A stretch of 38,309 nt of DNA from contig CALXFP010000006.1 of the NCBI GenBank assembly GCA_944387615.1, positions 1 through 38,309 on the forward strand, in the 5' to 3' direction. The DNA comes from an uncultured Oscillospiraceae bacterium. Lineage in GTDB: Bacteria > Bacillota > Clostridia > Oscillospirales > Oscillospiraceae. The translations under genes and the position numbers were made by a program. A model generated the notes under the pieces. That model was not told where the DNA came from. It did no database searches and saw only the letters and a program-made list of their open reading frames with translations. This document shows, in pieces, positions 1 to 8,370 of the stretch (position 1 is its first letter; each line of letters opens with the position of its first letter).

Positions 1-813
1 TTTGGTAATGTCGGATACCTTTACCAGGACGGTTTTATAACCGGCATCCCGCTTTCCCGGCTCCTGAAGCTGCTCCATCATATCCCGAAGATCTCCGATG
101 CCCATAACCAGGCCGTAGGATGTCTCCCCTCCTTTGGCATTGTCCTCCTTCAGGATGCCTTTGGGCTGCAATTCCCGGCGGATGGTTTTATTGTTCGCCT
201 CAATTTGCACAGTAATGGGGGTTTTTCCGGCATCAAAATATGGGTCGGGTACATTGATGGGATTTCCCTGATCGTCAAATCCCCCGCTCCATCGGTCCAC
301 CATATTGCTGCCCTCTGGGCGGAACGTATCGGCAAAGTTGTACGCCACAAATTCTCCCGCCAGCATCTCCCCGGAACGTGTGATTCCGCTGCCGGAAATC
401 TGCTGGTATCCCATTTTTTCCAGCTCATTTGTATCGATTCCGGCCACCGACGACCAATCGGCCACATAGCGGTCATTGATTCCGGCAAAGAGCTTGACGG
501 TAACATCGTAATCGTCCAAGGAAATTTTGGGCGTAACCGCCACCACATTATCCATGGCTTTCAGACTTTTCAGGGTTTTGTCCGTCAGTTTTTCTTTTTT
601 GGTTCCGCTGTTTTTGGGGGTGACCGTAATAATGGTCAGATCCCCCATTTCTGCCAGCATCTTCTTCTGAGACTCCGCTGTGCCCATGCCAATGGAAACC
701 ATGATGACAATGGAGCAGCACCCAATGAGAACACCCAGCAGCGTCAGCAGCGTTCTGGATTTCCGTCGGAGCAGATTTTGCAGGCACATGCGCATGATAT
801 CCTGGTGCTTCAT
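1..813 (-). CDS. FtsX/MacB-type ABC transporter permease (C-terminal part beyond left edge)
   Basis: The frame is open from the ATG at 813 to the left edge, giving 271 residues with no stop. The N terminus (RRKSRTLLTLLGVLIG, then a hydrophobic run to about residue 42) is the first membrane segment typical of MacB/FtsX permeases, and the rest is the large extracytoplasmic MacB-type periplasmic-core domain. The remaining three membrane helices should lie outside the window. The ATG overlaps the stop of the upstream CARDB-like gene (ATGA, 810-813), so the two are translationally coupled and belong with the ATPase gene at 2442-3167. Such permeases export or release peptides, lipoproteins or antibiotics rather than import solutes; the substrate here is unknown. 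Confidence 0.88.
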   Translation of the reverse strand, partial: MKHQDIMRMCLQNLLRRKSRTLLTLLGVLIGCCSIVIMVSIGMGTAESQKKMLAEMGDLTIITVTPKNSGTKKEKLTDKTLKSLKAMDNVVAVTPKISLDDYDVTVKLFAGINDRYVADWSSVAGIDTNELEKMGYQQISGSGITRSGEMLAGEFVAYNFADTFRPEGSNMVDRWSGGFDDQGNPINVPDPYFDAGKTPITVQIEANNKTIRRELQPKGILKEDNAKGGETSYGLVMGIGDLRDMMEQLQEPGKRDAGYKTVLVKVSDITK

Positions 814-2423
814 GGCTTCGTTTCCTCCGGATTTTCAGAAGCATTCCATCCCTGCGCATCCGTTTCGTCCTCCCAGTCGTTCCAGTCCAGGTTTGTCTCA
901 TCTGCCTTTTTGCCGGAACGGCGTTTTTTCAGGTAGAACCACCCGCCGGCACCGGCCAGCACCAGAATCCCCGGGATTACGAACAGCCACACAGAAAGCT
1001 TTCCTTGCGTTGGCGCATCCGCTGAATCCAGCTCTCCTTCAAAGTCCATCATCGGCTCCTGGACATCCAGAGTCAGAGGGAAGGTCAGCGTATGGACTTC
1101 CTGGCTGGAATCTTCATACTGGATTTTCAGGGTTATATCCGTTTTTCCCGGCTCTTGGGGCGTGAAGGCAAAGCCGATGCTGCCGCTTTTCCCCGGTTCA
1201 AAATTTCCCAGGTACTGCACTTTTGCCACGGCTTCCACATCTCCTTCCAATGTGGCTTCCACATTGCTCACGTCGGCTTTTCCTTTGTTGACGTAGGACA
1301 AGGAAATCAATGTTTCCTCCCCGGACTGAATATTCTCCGGCAGCATGGGCGCGTTGACCTGGAACCGATCCGGCTGTACCACCGGAACGGATAATTTCAC
1401 CTCAGCGGTAGCGGTGGCACGCCGATTGCCGTCAACATATTCATACTTACAGGTAACACCGATGCTCTGAGCACCGGTCTTGGCGCTGGTTACGGCCTGC
1501 ATGTTAATGGGCTGGGTTTCTTCTTTGCCAGCTCCAATTTTGCTGTAGTAGAAGGTATTGCTGCTGCCGTCGATGGTAAAGTTATCCCCGCCGTCAATGG
1601 TCACCACAATATTTTCCACCGCCAGCTTGCCGGTATTGCGCAAGGTAATGGACAGAGGAAACTTTCCTCCCGCAGCGACCGGGCCACCGCCATAGTTATA
1701 ATCACTGACCACAATGTTGGGCACGGAACTGTCCATGGGTGTACCGGGGATTCGGATCTCCGGCTGAGGCGGCTGGTATTCTACTGCCTCTACCACTGTC
1801 AATTCCATGGTGGAAAAAGGCTCTTTGCTGTCTTTGTATCCCGACAGGAAGCGCAGCGTATTTCCTACGCCGTTATAGACAAGATCTTCAAATTCCACGT
1901 CATATGTCAGCATCTCGTTTCCCCGGGAGGTAACCCGGGTATAAACCGAGCCTTCGGAAAAACTGTCCACCAGTCTGGTAATGTCCAGGTTTTGCTCACC
2001 GCCGATCTGATTCAATGTCACATCGGTATGCTTGACGGAAACCTTGATGGTCACGGTATCCCCTTTTTCAATGGGAGAATGGGAAACGGTATATCCCATC
2101 ATCACCGGCGGCGTACCCGGAGCTGGCGAAGCAGAACCTTCTGTTTCCTGGGGAACCGTAGGCTGGGTAGTCTGGGGCGGGACGGTCTGGGTTGGGGTTG
2201 TTTCCGGCGGGGTGGTTTCCGGCTGAGTCGGCTGGGTCGGCTGAGTCGTGGGGGGCTGTGTTGCCTCCGTGGTTGCTGTTGTAGGTGCGGAAGTTTCCAC
2301 CACTTCAGTTACTTCCGGCTGTACAGGCTGAGGTTCTTCCGAAATCTCAGCAGCCCGGGCCGGCATTACCGGCAGCAGAAAGCAAATCAAAACCAACATA
2401 CAAAACATTCTTTTTATCTTCAT
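810..2423 (-). CDS. CARDB-like secreted, membrane-anchored protein of the ABC exporter operon
   Basis: A 537-residue protein lying between the ATPase and permease genes. It has a signal peptide (residues 1-24, basic start, hydrophobic core, cleavage near ARAAE), a Thr/Pro/Gln-rich low-complexity linker (about 45-105), then several beta-sandwich segments of the CARDB/S-layer COG1361 type (motifs such as PLSITLRNTGK and SLSYVNKGKADVSN). One membrane helix at about 477-498 is followed by a KKRRSGKK stop-transfer and an acidic 37-residue cytoplasmic tail rich in Trp, Asp and Glu. A ribosome site AAGGAG precedes the ATG. By context it is probably an extracytoplasmic accessory subunit of the exporter, perhaps binding substrate or cell wall; that role is inferred. 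Confidence 0.82.
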   Translation of the reverse strand: MKIKRMFCMLVLICFLLPVMPARAAEISEEPQPVQPEVTEVVETSAPTTATTEATQPPTTQPTQPTQPETTPPETTPTQTVPPQTTQPTVPQETEGSASPAPGTPPVMMGYTVSHSPIEKGDTVTIKVSVKHTDVTLNQIGGEQNLDITRLVDSFSEGSVYTRVTSRGNEMLTYDVEFEDLVYNGVGNTLRFLSGYKDSKEPFSTMELTVVEAVEYQPPQPEIRIPGTPMDSSVPNIVVSDYNYGGGPVAAGGKFPLSITLRNTGKLAVENIVVTIDGGDNFTIDGSSNTFYYSKIGAGKEETQPINMQAVTSAKTGAQSIGVTCKYEYVDGNRRATATAEVKLSVPVVQPDRFQVNAPMLPENIQSGEETLISLSYVNKGKADVSNVEATLEGDVEAVAKVQYLGNFEPGKSGSIGFAFTPQEPGKTDITLKIQYEDSSQEVHTLTFPLTLDVQEPMMDFEGELDSADAPTQGKLSVWLFVIPGILVLAGAGGWFYLKKRRSGKKADETNLDWNDWEDETDAQGWNASENPEETKP

Positions 2424-2441
2424 AACGATCTCCTTACCTTG

Positions 2442-3167
2442 TTAAAAGTTCTTCTGTCTGCTTCCGGTCTTTTCATCACTGACAATCTCACCATCAATTA
2501 GCTTCACCACCCGGTCTGCGTAGGCTGCCATTTCCGGGTCATGGGTAACCAGAATAATGGTCTGGTGATATTTCCGGGCAAATCCACAGATCATCTTCAT
2601 AATGTCCACGGTGGTGGCAGAATCCAGATTTCCCGTGGGTTCATCCGCAAATACCACCTCCGGCCGTGTGACAAAGGCCCGGGCAATTCCCGCCCGCTGC
2701 TGCTGTCCGCCGGACATCTGAGAGGGAAAATGATCCAGCCGGTGGGACAAGCCTACCCGGCAGAGTATTTTTCTTGCGATTTTTTCCCGCTGCTCCTTGG
2801 GTACGCCCCGGAACATCAGCGGCAGGGCTACATTTTCCGTTGCCGTTAAGTTCGGCAGCAAGTTGTACGACTGAAACACAAAGCCAATATGGCGCTGGCG
2901 GAAGGCCGCCAGCTGATCTTCCTCCAGCCGGGAAATGGGAACGCCTCCGATGGAGACACAGCCCCGGGTCGGCTTTTCCATCCCCGCCAGCTGGTTCAGC
3001 AGGGTACTTTTTCCCGATCCGGAGGTTCCGAAAATGCAGCAGATTTCTCCCCGGTGGATATTCAGGTTGATTCGTTTCAAGGCAACTACCGTCTCTTCTC
3101 CCAGGGGGTATTCCTTGCGCACATCTTTTACTTCAATGATCGGTTGATCTCTGAGGCAGGATGCCAT
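2442..3167 (-). CDS. ABC transporter ATP-binding protein, LolD/MacB type
   Basis: A 241-residue ABC ATPase. Walker A is GTSGSGKST (about 47-55), the Q-loop lies in [11 protein letters not shown], the signature is [14 protein letters not shown] (from about 151; Met replaces the usual Leu), Walker B is VVFADEP (about 171-177) and the switch His is in LVTHDPE (about 209). Length and motif pattern match the LolD/MacB/FtsE subfamily that pairs with FtsX-like permeases. The AAAGGAG site upstream supports the ATG at 3167. It is the first gene of the exporter operon and ends 18 bases before the CARDB-like gene. It powers the permease from the cytoplasmic face. Confidence 0.95.
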   Translation of the reverse strand: MASCLRDQPIIEVKDVRKEYPLGEETVVALKRINLNIHRGEICCIFGTSGSGKSTLLNQLAGMEKPTRGCVSIGGVPISRLEEDQLAAFRQRHIGFVFQSYNLLPNLTATENVALPLMFRGVPKEQREKIARKILCRVGLSHRLDHFPSQMSGGQQQRAGIARAFVTRPEVVFADEPTGNLDSATTVDIMKMICGFARKYHQTIILVTHDPEMAAYADRVVKLIDGEIVSDEKTGSRQKNF

Positions 3168-3206
3168 AGTGCAACACTCCTTTACTGGGACTATGTTACC
3201 AGCTCT

Positions 3207-3235
3207 ACCTTAATTTCCCTTTCACGCAACCTTAA
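3207..3235 (-). promoter_or_regulatory. TTAAGGT direct repeats, possible regulator site for the ABC operon
   Basis: On the minus strand TTAAGGT occurs at 3235-3229 and again at 3213-3207, exactly 22 bases apart, about two helical turns. The upstream copy also overlaps a perfect inverted repeat GCAACCTT/AAGGTTGC (arms 3226-3233 and 3244-3251). A weak -10-like TAACAT lies downstream with no good -35. This layout is common where an OmpR-family activator is needed; the adjacent response regulator (4869-5546) is the obvious candidate. The link is inference. Confidence 0.4.
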
Positions 3236-3251
3236 GATATGGAAAGGTTGC

Positions 3252-3285
3252 AAAAACCGGCCAGGCAATTCCTTGCCTGACCGGT
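3252..3285 (-). terminator. Intrinsic terminator after the histidine kinase gene
   Basis: A 13-base-pair stem (arms 3273-3285 and 3256-3268, one G-U pair, loop of 4) is followed on the minus strand by a T run (3256-3252). It sits directly after the kinase stop codon and separates the two-component operon from the exporter operon. Confidence 0.9.
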
Positions 3286-3289
3286 AAGA

Positions 3290-4882
3290 TTATGAAATTG
3301 GGAGCGGCAGAAGCATTTCAAATACCGTTCCGCCGCTGTGCATCCGCTCCTCTGCCAGCCGGATCGACCAGCCGTGGGCCTGAATGATTTTCTGGGATAT
3401 GGAAAGGCCCAGACCGCTGCCGCCTTTCGACCGTGAAATGTCCCCTACCGCAAAGGGCGTGAACACATCCTTGCGCAAATGCTCCGGGATTCCATCCCCG
3501 TTGTCCGCAATGCGCAGGATAACTCCCGTTTCACCGGGTTCCACCGCCACCCAGATTCTGGTACCCAGACGGTTATGCTTCAGGGAGTTGGCCAGAATAT
3601 TGTCCAGCGCCCGGCGCATCTGGAATCCATCCAGAAGATAATCCATTGGCTGCTCCGGGATATCCACTTCCAGAGAAAAACCTGCCAGATCAATTTCGTT
3701 GAATTTATCCGCCAGGTGCTCCCGGAGAAATTCGCACAAATCCGTCTTTTTCGTCGTAAGCCGGAAATCCGGATGCTGGGTTTTGCTGTATTCGTGAAAG
3801 CTGTTAATCAGTTCCGTCAGCACGTCTGCCTTGTTTCCGATGGTCTGCAAATACTGGGACAGCTCCTCCTGGGGAACCTTACCGTCACGAATGGCATTGG
3901 CATAGCCGGAAATTACAGTTATGGGCGTTTTTAAGTCGTGGGAAATGTCCGTCAGCATGGTAATCCGCTGCTGCTGCAGTCTGCGTGCCTGTTCTTCACT
4001 TTGGGCCAGTTTGTTTGCCATCTCGTCAAAACTCTGTCCCAGGCGCTCCAATTCTTTGGGCCCGCCGCAGTTTCCTGCGCAGACCCGTTCACCGGCGCCC
4101 AGACGGGAAATCGCCGTATTCAATCGGGCCAGGGGGAGACGAAAATGGCGATTGAGCAAGGTGACAAAAATCAATGTGGCACCAAAGTATATGGGAATGA
4201 CCAAAAGCCACAATCTGCCCGCCTGCTGCAGCACCTGCTGATAATAGGCATCGGAATATTGGGGAAGGAGCAGCAGCACTGTGCCCGCACTGTCCTGCGA
4301 CTTCTCCAGCGTCCAGCGTGCGAGCCGATAGTCATCTGACCATGTACCCGACAAATACCCAATCTGCCGGGGGGTATACTCTTTTACCCCGGGCAGCAGA
4401 CTTCCTTCCAACACACGGTTATGTTCATCCAGCAGAGCAACTTTCGTTCCCAGGAAGCCTTCTTCTGTCCAAATATCCTGGGTAAGCAAAAGCCGCCGCT
4501 TTCCATCCTCCGTTAGAAAAGACAGTGACCCAACCGTAGCATCCGGATCAATGAACTCCGGAACACAGTACAGATCCTGCAAATTTTCCATTTCGGGAAT
4601 CAAAGCAGAAGAGGAATAAATCGCCTTTCCTTCCCGGTCCAAAACCGCAAACCCTCCGGTTCTTCCTAAGAAACGGGCCGCATCCACCGCCTGGTATCTT
4701 CCCTGCTGAAATGCCTGGGTGTTCAGCATTCCCGCAACATCCGGACTGCGCAGCAAATTGCTCAGATACAAAGTCCAGGCACAAAAAGCGCCCGCACCCA
4801 GCAGAAATAACATAGCGGTAAAAGCCAGGTAATATTTCGACAGCAAGGTAATGATGCTTTTTCCTTGTTTATGTTTTTTCAA
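3290..4882 (-). CDS. Sensor histidine kinase
   Basis: A 530-residue membrane kinase. There is a first membrane helix (about 13-36), an extracytoplasmic sensor region of about 185 residues, a second helix (about 222-243), a HAMP-like linker, then the HisKA dimerisation box with the phospho-acceptor His at about 315 (DISHDLKTP) and a HATPase domain with N box (NILANSLKH), G1 box (DNGDGIP) and G2 region (GSGLGLSI). It autophosphorylates and passes phosphate to the response regulator encoded just upstream, whose 3' end it overlaps by 14 bases. The signal is unknown; the following exporter operon suggests envelope stress or a peptide/antibiotic signal, which is inference. Confidence 0.94.
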   Translation of the reverse strand: MKKHKQGKSIITLLSKYYLAFTAMLFLLGAGAFCAWTLYLSNLLRSPDVAGMLNTQAFQQGRYQAVDAARFLGRTGGFAVLDREGKAIYSSSALIPEMENLQDLYCVPEFIDPDATVGSLSFLTEDGKRRLLLTQDIWTEEGFLGTKVALLDEHNRVLEGSLLPGVKEYTPRQIGYLSGTWSDDYRLARWTLEKSQDSAGTVLLLLPQYSDAYYQQVLQQAGRLWLLVIPIYFGATLIFVTLLNRHFRLPLARLNTAISRLGAGERVCAGNCGGPKELERLGQSFDEMANKLAQSEEQARRLQQQRITMLTDISHDLKTPITVISGYANAIRDGKVPQEELSQYLQTIGNKADVLTELINSFHEYSKTQHPDFRLTTKKTDLCEFLREHLADKFNEIDLAGFSLEVDIPEQPMDYLLDGFQMRRALDNILANSLKHNRLGTRIWVAVEPGETGVILRIADNGDGIPEHLRKDVFTPFAVGDISRSKGGSGLGLSISQKIIQAHGWSIRLAEERMHSGGTVFEMLLPLPIS

Positions 4883-5546
4883 AGCGATACCCCAATCCTC
4901 GGATTGTCACAAGTCTGGCAGGTTTGCGGGGGTTGTCCTCAATCTTATCCCGCAGTTTTGAGATGTGAACCATGATGGTATTCTCGTCACTTTCAAAATA
5001 TTCTCCATTGATGGCTTCACTCAGCTGCACCTTGGTAAATATCCGTCCCGGCGAGCGCATGAACACCGACAAAAGCTTATATTCCGTTGGCGTCAATGCA
5101 AGAAGCGTCCCTTCCTTGGTAACTGTACAGGTCTCGGCGTTGAGGGACAGTCCATTGACGTTGATAACAGATGCTGCCCCCTGCTGTCCCCGACGCAGGT
5201 GGGCCTTGACTCTGGCAACCACCTCCAGAGCATTGAAAGGCTTGGCAATGTAATCATCCGCCCCCAGGTTCAGACCCAGAATTTTGTCTGCGTCCTGACT
5301 CCGGGCAGACAGGATCAAAATCGGCACCTGGCTGTACTGGCGCAGAGCCTGGGTAACGGCAAAGCCGTCCATATTGGGCATCATCACATCCAGAAGGATC
5401 AGATCCGGCATTTCCTGCTGCGCCATGCGCAGCGCCTGACCTCCATCGCAAGCCTGCACTACCTCAAACCCTTCGCTTTCCAGGTAGAGTTTCAGGATGT
5501 TACGGATGTCTGCCTCATCTTCCGCAATCAAGATTCTCTGTTTCAT
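4869..5546 (-). CDS. OmpR/PhoB-family response regulator
   Basis: A 225-residue regulator. The receiver domain has D10/E11, the phospho-acceptor D53 (LLDVMMPNMDG), the Ser/Thr switch region (ILSAR) and K102 (AKPF). The C-terminal winged helix is the Trans_reg_C type (LTPTEYKLLSVF, then VHISKLRDKIE and TIRGLGYRFE). I chose the ATG at 5546 (MKQRILIAEDE) because the receiver fold begins there; the upstream in-frame codons to 5591 lie in the leader. It is first in an operon with the kinase and has its own promoter at 5594-5621. Targets are probably the neighbouring exporter operon. Confidence 0.95.
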   Translation of the reverse strand: MKQRILIAEDEADIRNILKLYLESEGFEVVQACDGGQALRMAQQEMPDLILLDVMMPNMDGFAVTQALRQYSQVPILILSARSQDADKILGLNLGADDYIAKPFNALEVVARVKAHLRRGQQGAASVINVNGLSLNAETCTVTKEGTLLALTPTEYKLLSVFMRSPGRIFTKVQLSEAINGEYFESDENTIMVHISKLRDKIEDNPRKPARLVTIRGLGYRFEKT

Positions 5547-5593
5547 CTGCTCATCATTCCATTTCGGTAAATTTTGGAAGGCAATATACAATT

Positions 5594-5621
5594 ATTATAT
5601 CATTTTTATGCAGCAGTGCAA
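5594..5621 (-). promoter_or_regulatory. Promoter of the two-component operon
   Basis: On the minus strand TTGCAC (5621-5616), a 16-base spacer and a perfect TATAAT (5599-5594). The predicted start of transcription lies about 40 bases before the regulator ATG at 5546. Confidence 0.7.
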
Positions 5622-5651
5622 GGCATTTTCTGTGAATATTTCCACAAATAC

Positions 5652-5683
5652 AAAAACCGGAAATCCCGCAGGATTCCCGGTTT
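5652..5683 (-). terminator. Intrinsic terminator after the GGGtGRT gene
   Basis: An 11-base-pair stem (arms 5671-5681 and 5656-5666, one G-U pair, loop of 4) runs into a T run on the minus strand (5656-5652), just after the GGGtGRT stop codon. Confidence 0.85.
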
Positions 5684-5705
5684 GATTTTTGGTTATTGGG
5701 GGAAA

Positions 5706-6707
5706 TTAGCCCTTCAGAGCCTCTTCCACAGCAACAGCCACGGAAACGGTCATACCGACCATGGGGTTGTTGCCAGCGCCCAGGAATCCCATCATTTCCA
5801 CGTGGGCGGGGACGGAGGAAGAACCAGCGAACTGAGCGTCGCTGTGCATACGGCCCATGGTATCGGTCATGCCATAGGAAGCAGGACCTGCTGCCATGTT
5901 GTCCGGATGCAGGGTACGGCCGGTGCCGCCGCCGGAAGCAACGGAGAAGTACTTCTTGCCCTGCTCGATGCACTCCTTCTTGTAGGTGCCGGCAACAGGA
6001 TGCTGGAAGCGGGTGGGGTTGGTGGAGTTACCGGTGATGGAAACGTCCACGCCTTCCTTGTGCATGATGGCAACGCCCTCACGGACATCGTCAGCACCGT
6101 AGCAGCGAACAGCAGCCCGCTCGCCGTCGGAGTAGGGAATCTCACGGACAACCTTCAGCTCGCCGGTGTAGTAGTCGAACTGAGTCTGCACATAAGTGAA
6201 GCCGTTGATCCGGGAGATGATCTGAGCAGCGTCCTTGCCCAGGCCGTTCAGGATAACCCGCAGGGGTTCCTTACGAGCCTTGTTGGCGCTGCGGGCAATG
6301 CCAATAGCACCTTCTGCAGCAGCGAAGGACTCGTGGCCAGCCAGGAAGGCGAAGCACTTGGTCTCGTCCCGCAGCAGCATAGCGCCCAGATTGCCGTGGC
6401 CCAGGCCGACCTTACGATCCTCAGCAACAGAGCCAGGGATGCAGAATGCCTGCAGGCCGATACCGACAGCCTCAGCAGCTTCGGCAGCAGTCTTAACGCC
6501 CTTCTTCATAGCGATGGCAGCGCCAACGCAGTATGCCCAAGCCACGTCCTCGAAAGCGATGGGCTGAATGCCCTTGACGATTTCGTAGGGATCGAAGCCC
6601 TTTGCCTTGCACATCTCACGGCACTCTTCAACGGAGTTCAGGCCATACTGAGCCAGGACGCCATTGATCTTGTCGATTTTTCTTTCGTAACCTTCAAACA
6701 AAGCCAT
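5706..6707 (-). CDS. GGGtGRT family protein
   Basis: A 333-residue soluble protein belonging to the family named for its glycine-rich motif, here GGGTGRT at 259-265 followed by LHPDN. Other conserved-looking stretches are GHGNLGAML (about 103-111), AFLAGHESFAAAEG and ITGNSTNPTRFQHPVAG. No signal peptide or membrane helix is seen. The biochemical role of the family is not established. It lies 15 bases downstream of a NifU-like scaffold gene with its own AGGAGG site, so the two are co-transcribed, and similar pairing is known to me from other Clostridia; this suggests, but does not show, a role with Fe-S clusters. Confidence 0.9.
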   Translation of the reverse strand: MALFEGYERKIDKINGVLAQYGLNSVEECREMCKAKGFDPYEIVKGIQPIAFEDVAWAYCVGAAIAMKKGVKTAAEAAEAVGIGLQAFCIPGSVAEDRKVGLGHGNLGAMLLRDETKCFAFLAGHESFAAAEGAIGIARSANKARKEPLRVILNGLGKDAAQIISRINGFTYVQTQFDYYTGELKVVREIPYSDGERAAVRCYGADDVREGVAIMHKEGVDVSITGNSTNPTRFQHPVAGTYKKECIEQGKKYFSVASGGGTGRTLHPDNMAAGPASYGMTDTMGRMHSDAQFAGSSSVPAHVEMMGFLGAGNNPMVGMTVSVAVAVEEALKG

Positions 6708-6722
6708 TGCTGCGTCCTCCTC

Positions 6723-7415
6723 TTATTCGTGACGGGGGTCGATGTACTTAGCAGCGCCTGCGAAACGGCCGTAGGAACCCTTGGCCTTCTCCAGAGCGGT
6801 GTTGGCATCGTCGCCCTTCTTGATGAAGTCCATCATCTTGCCCAGGTTGATGAACTCGTAACCGATGATCAGGTTGTCCTCATCCAGAGCGCAGCGGGTA
6901 ACATAGCCCTCTGCCATTTCCAGATAACGGGGGCCCTTAACCTTAGTGGCAAACATGGTGCCGACCTGGCTGCGCAGGCCCTTGCCCAGGTCTTCCAGAG
7001 AAGCGCCCACTGCCAGGCCGCCCTCGGAGAACGCAGACTGGCTGCGGCCGTAGACGATCTGCAGGAACAGTTCCCGCATAGCGGTGTTGATAGCGTCACA
7101 CACCAGGTCGGTGTTCAGCGCTTCCAGAATGGTCTTGCCGATCAGGATTTCGGAAGCCATAGCGGCGGAATGGGTCATGCCGGAGCAGCCCAAAGTCTCC
7201 ACCAGAGCCTCTTCGATGACGCCTTCCTTCACGTTCAGGGTCAGCTTGCAGCAGCCCTGCTGAGGAGCGCACCAGCCGATACCATGGGTGAAACCGCTGA
7301 TGTCCTTAATTTCCTTAGCCTGAACCCATTTGCCCTCTTCAGGAATGGGAGCGGGGCCGTGATAGGCGCCCTTGGCCACGGAGCACATATGCTGTACTTC
7401 TGCACTATAAATCAT
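6723..7415 (-). CDS. NifU-like iron-sulfur cluster assembly scaffold protein
   Basis: A 230-residue protein with an IscU/NifU N-terminal-like domain. The motif LGCSGMTHSAAMASE (C77) followed by ILIGKTILEAL resembles the GC-S-AS-S-M pattern of NifU scaffolds; further cysteines are C11, C49, C55, C56 and C106. It is longer than IscU/SufU (about 130-150), with an extra C-terminal part of about 90 residues. I chose the ATG at 7415, which has a GAAAGGA site 8 bases upstream; the frame is open to 7490 but that would cross the leader and the -10 box. It is the first gene of a two-gene unit with the GGGtGRT protein. Confidence 0.85.
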   Translation of the reverse strand: MIYSAEVQHMCSVAKGAYHGPAPIPEEGKWVQAKEIKDISGFTHGIGWCAPQQGCCKLTLNVKEGVIEEALVETLGCSGMTHSAAMASEILIGKTILEALNTDLVCDAINTAMRELFLQIVYGRSQSAFSEGGLAVGASLEDLGKGLRSQVGTMFATKVKGPRYLEMAEGYVTRCALDEDNLIIGYEFINLGKMMDFIKKGDDANTALEKAKGSYGRFAGAAKYIDPRHE

Positions 7416-7492
7416 GGCAATTTTCCTTTCTTTCAAAAGACGTTTTTTCGCCTTTGGATTTACACAGTGGAAAACCGGGATTTTCCGCATAT

Positions 7493-7521
7493 ATTATACC
7501 GTCTGTCCGCGGACTTGTCAA
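7493..7521 (-). promoter_or_regulatory. Consensus promoter of the Fe-S scaffold/GGGtGRT unit, with a palindrome in its spacer
   Basis: On the minus strand TTGACA (7521-7516), a 17-base spacer and TATAAT (7498-7493). The spacer contains the perfect 10-base palindrome GTCCGCGGAC (7505-7514), a good place for a repressor. A GGAAAA/TTTTCC inverted repeat (7469-7486) follows in the leader. Confidence 0.85.
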
Positions 7522-7562
7522 TTCCCAGGAAAGAGAAAATCAGTACAAAACGATCTATTCCC

Positions 7563-8213
7563 CTATTCTTGGACGGTTCTGACAAAAGCAGCGCGGTCGG
7601 TTGCTTTAAAATAGGCCGAGCCCGCCACCAGAACCTGGGCGCCGTTTTCCTTGCAGATTCCGCAGCTATGGCTGTCCACGCCGCCATCGACTTCCAGCAG
7701 GCATCCGGGATTGACTGCATCCAGCATAGTACGCAGCTGCCGCAGTTTGGGCATCATATCCTGCATGAATTTCTGTCCGCCAAAGCCGGGTTCCACTGTC
7801 ATCACCAGAATCATATCACACAATTCCAGATATGGACGGGCTGCTTCCGCCGGGGTGCCGGGTTTCAGGGAAATGGCAGCTTTGCAGCCCAATTCCCGGA
7901 TCTTCTCCAGGCAGGCAATGGTATTTTCCTGCGTATCCGCCTCGATATGAATGGTCAGCCAATCTGCGCCGGCCTGAACAAACTGCTCGGCATAACGGAT
8001 GGGACGGTCGATCATCAGGTGCACATCCAGCGGCAATGTGGTTACCGGGCGGATGGCCTTGACCACCGGGATTCCGATGGTAATATTCGGCACGAAATTA
8101 CCGTCCATAACATCCACATGTACCCAATCTGCCCCATTTTGCGCAATATTTCGGATGTCTCGTTCCAAGTTGGCAAAGTCCGCGGACAAGATGGATGGTG
8201 CAATTTTTGCCAT
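7563..8213 (-). CDS. rpe: Ribulose-phosphate 3-epimerase
   Basis: A 216-residue TIM-barrel enzyme that interconverts D-ribulose 5-phosphate and D-xylulose 5-phosphate in the pentose phosphate pathway. Family marks: IAPSILSADF near the N terminus, the metal/catalytic stretch HVDVMDGNFVPN (H32, D34), DVHLMID, the phosphate-loop region VEPGFGGQ and EVDGGVD with the second catalytic Asp. The length is normal for the family. An AAGGAG site lies 9 bases before the ATG at 8213, and a promoter at 8262-8290 fits. No terminator is visible after it, so it may read into the scaffold unit, which has its own promoter. Confidence 0.97.
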   Translation of the reverse strand: MAKIAPSILSADFANLERDIRNIAQNGADWVHVDVMDGNFVPNITIGIPVVKAIRPVTTLPLDVHLMIDRPIRYAEQFVQAGADWLTIHIEADTQENTIACLEKIRELGCKAAISLKPGTPAEAARPYLELCDMILVMTVEPGFGGQKFMQDMMPKLRQLRTMLDAVNPGCLLEVDGGVDSHSCGICKENGAQVLVAGSAYFKATDRAAFVRTVQE

Positions 8214-8261
8214 ATGCGGTATCTCCTTTTCTTCTGCAAGGCAGGGTCTGTATTTACTGTT

Positions 8262-8290
8262 ACAATATCACAAGCGGTGTTAGAATGCAA
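8262..8290 (-). promoter_or_regulatory. Probable promoter of rpe
   Basis: On the minus strand TTGCAT (8290-8285), 17-base spacer, TATTGT (8267-8262), about 45 bases before the rpe start codon. Confidence 0.5.
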
Positions 8291-8370
8291 TATTTGGAAT
8301 TTATTTCCTGAATACTTTTCCGAACCCATGCCATACTATTGCCGTAATCAAACAAAAGGAGGAAACAACT

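Noticed and set aside
150..901. Two adjoining minus-strand open frames that might suggest a frameshifted permease gene
   Set aside because: The correct frame from the ATG at 813 is open to the left edge with good permease sequence; the other two are shadows in a different frame.
2150..2290. Repetitive CCGGCTG/GGGTCGG-rich stretch as a possible minisatellite
   Set aside because: It encodes the Thr/Pro/Gln linker of the CARDB-like protein; the repeat is a consequence of low-complexity protein sequence.
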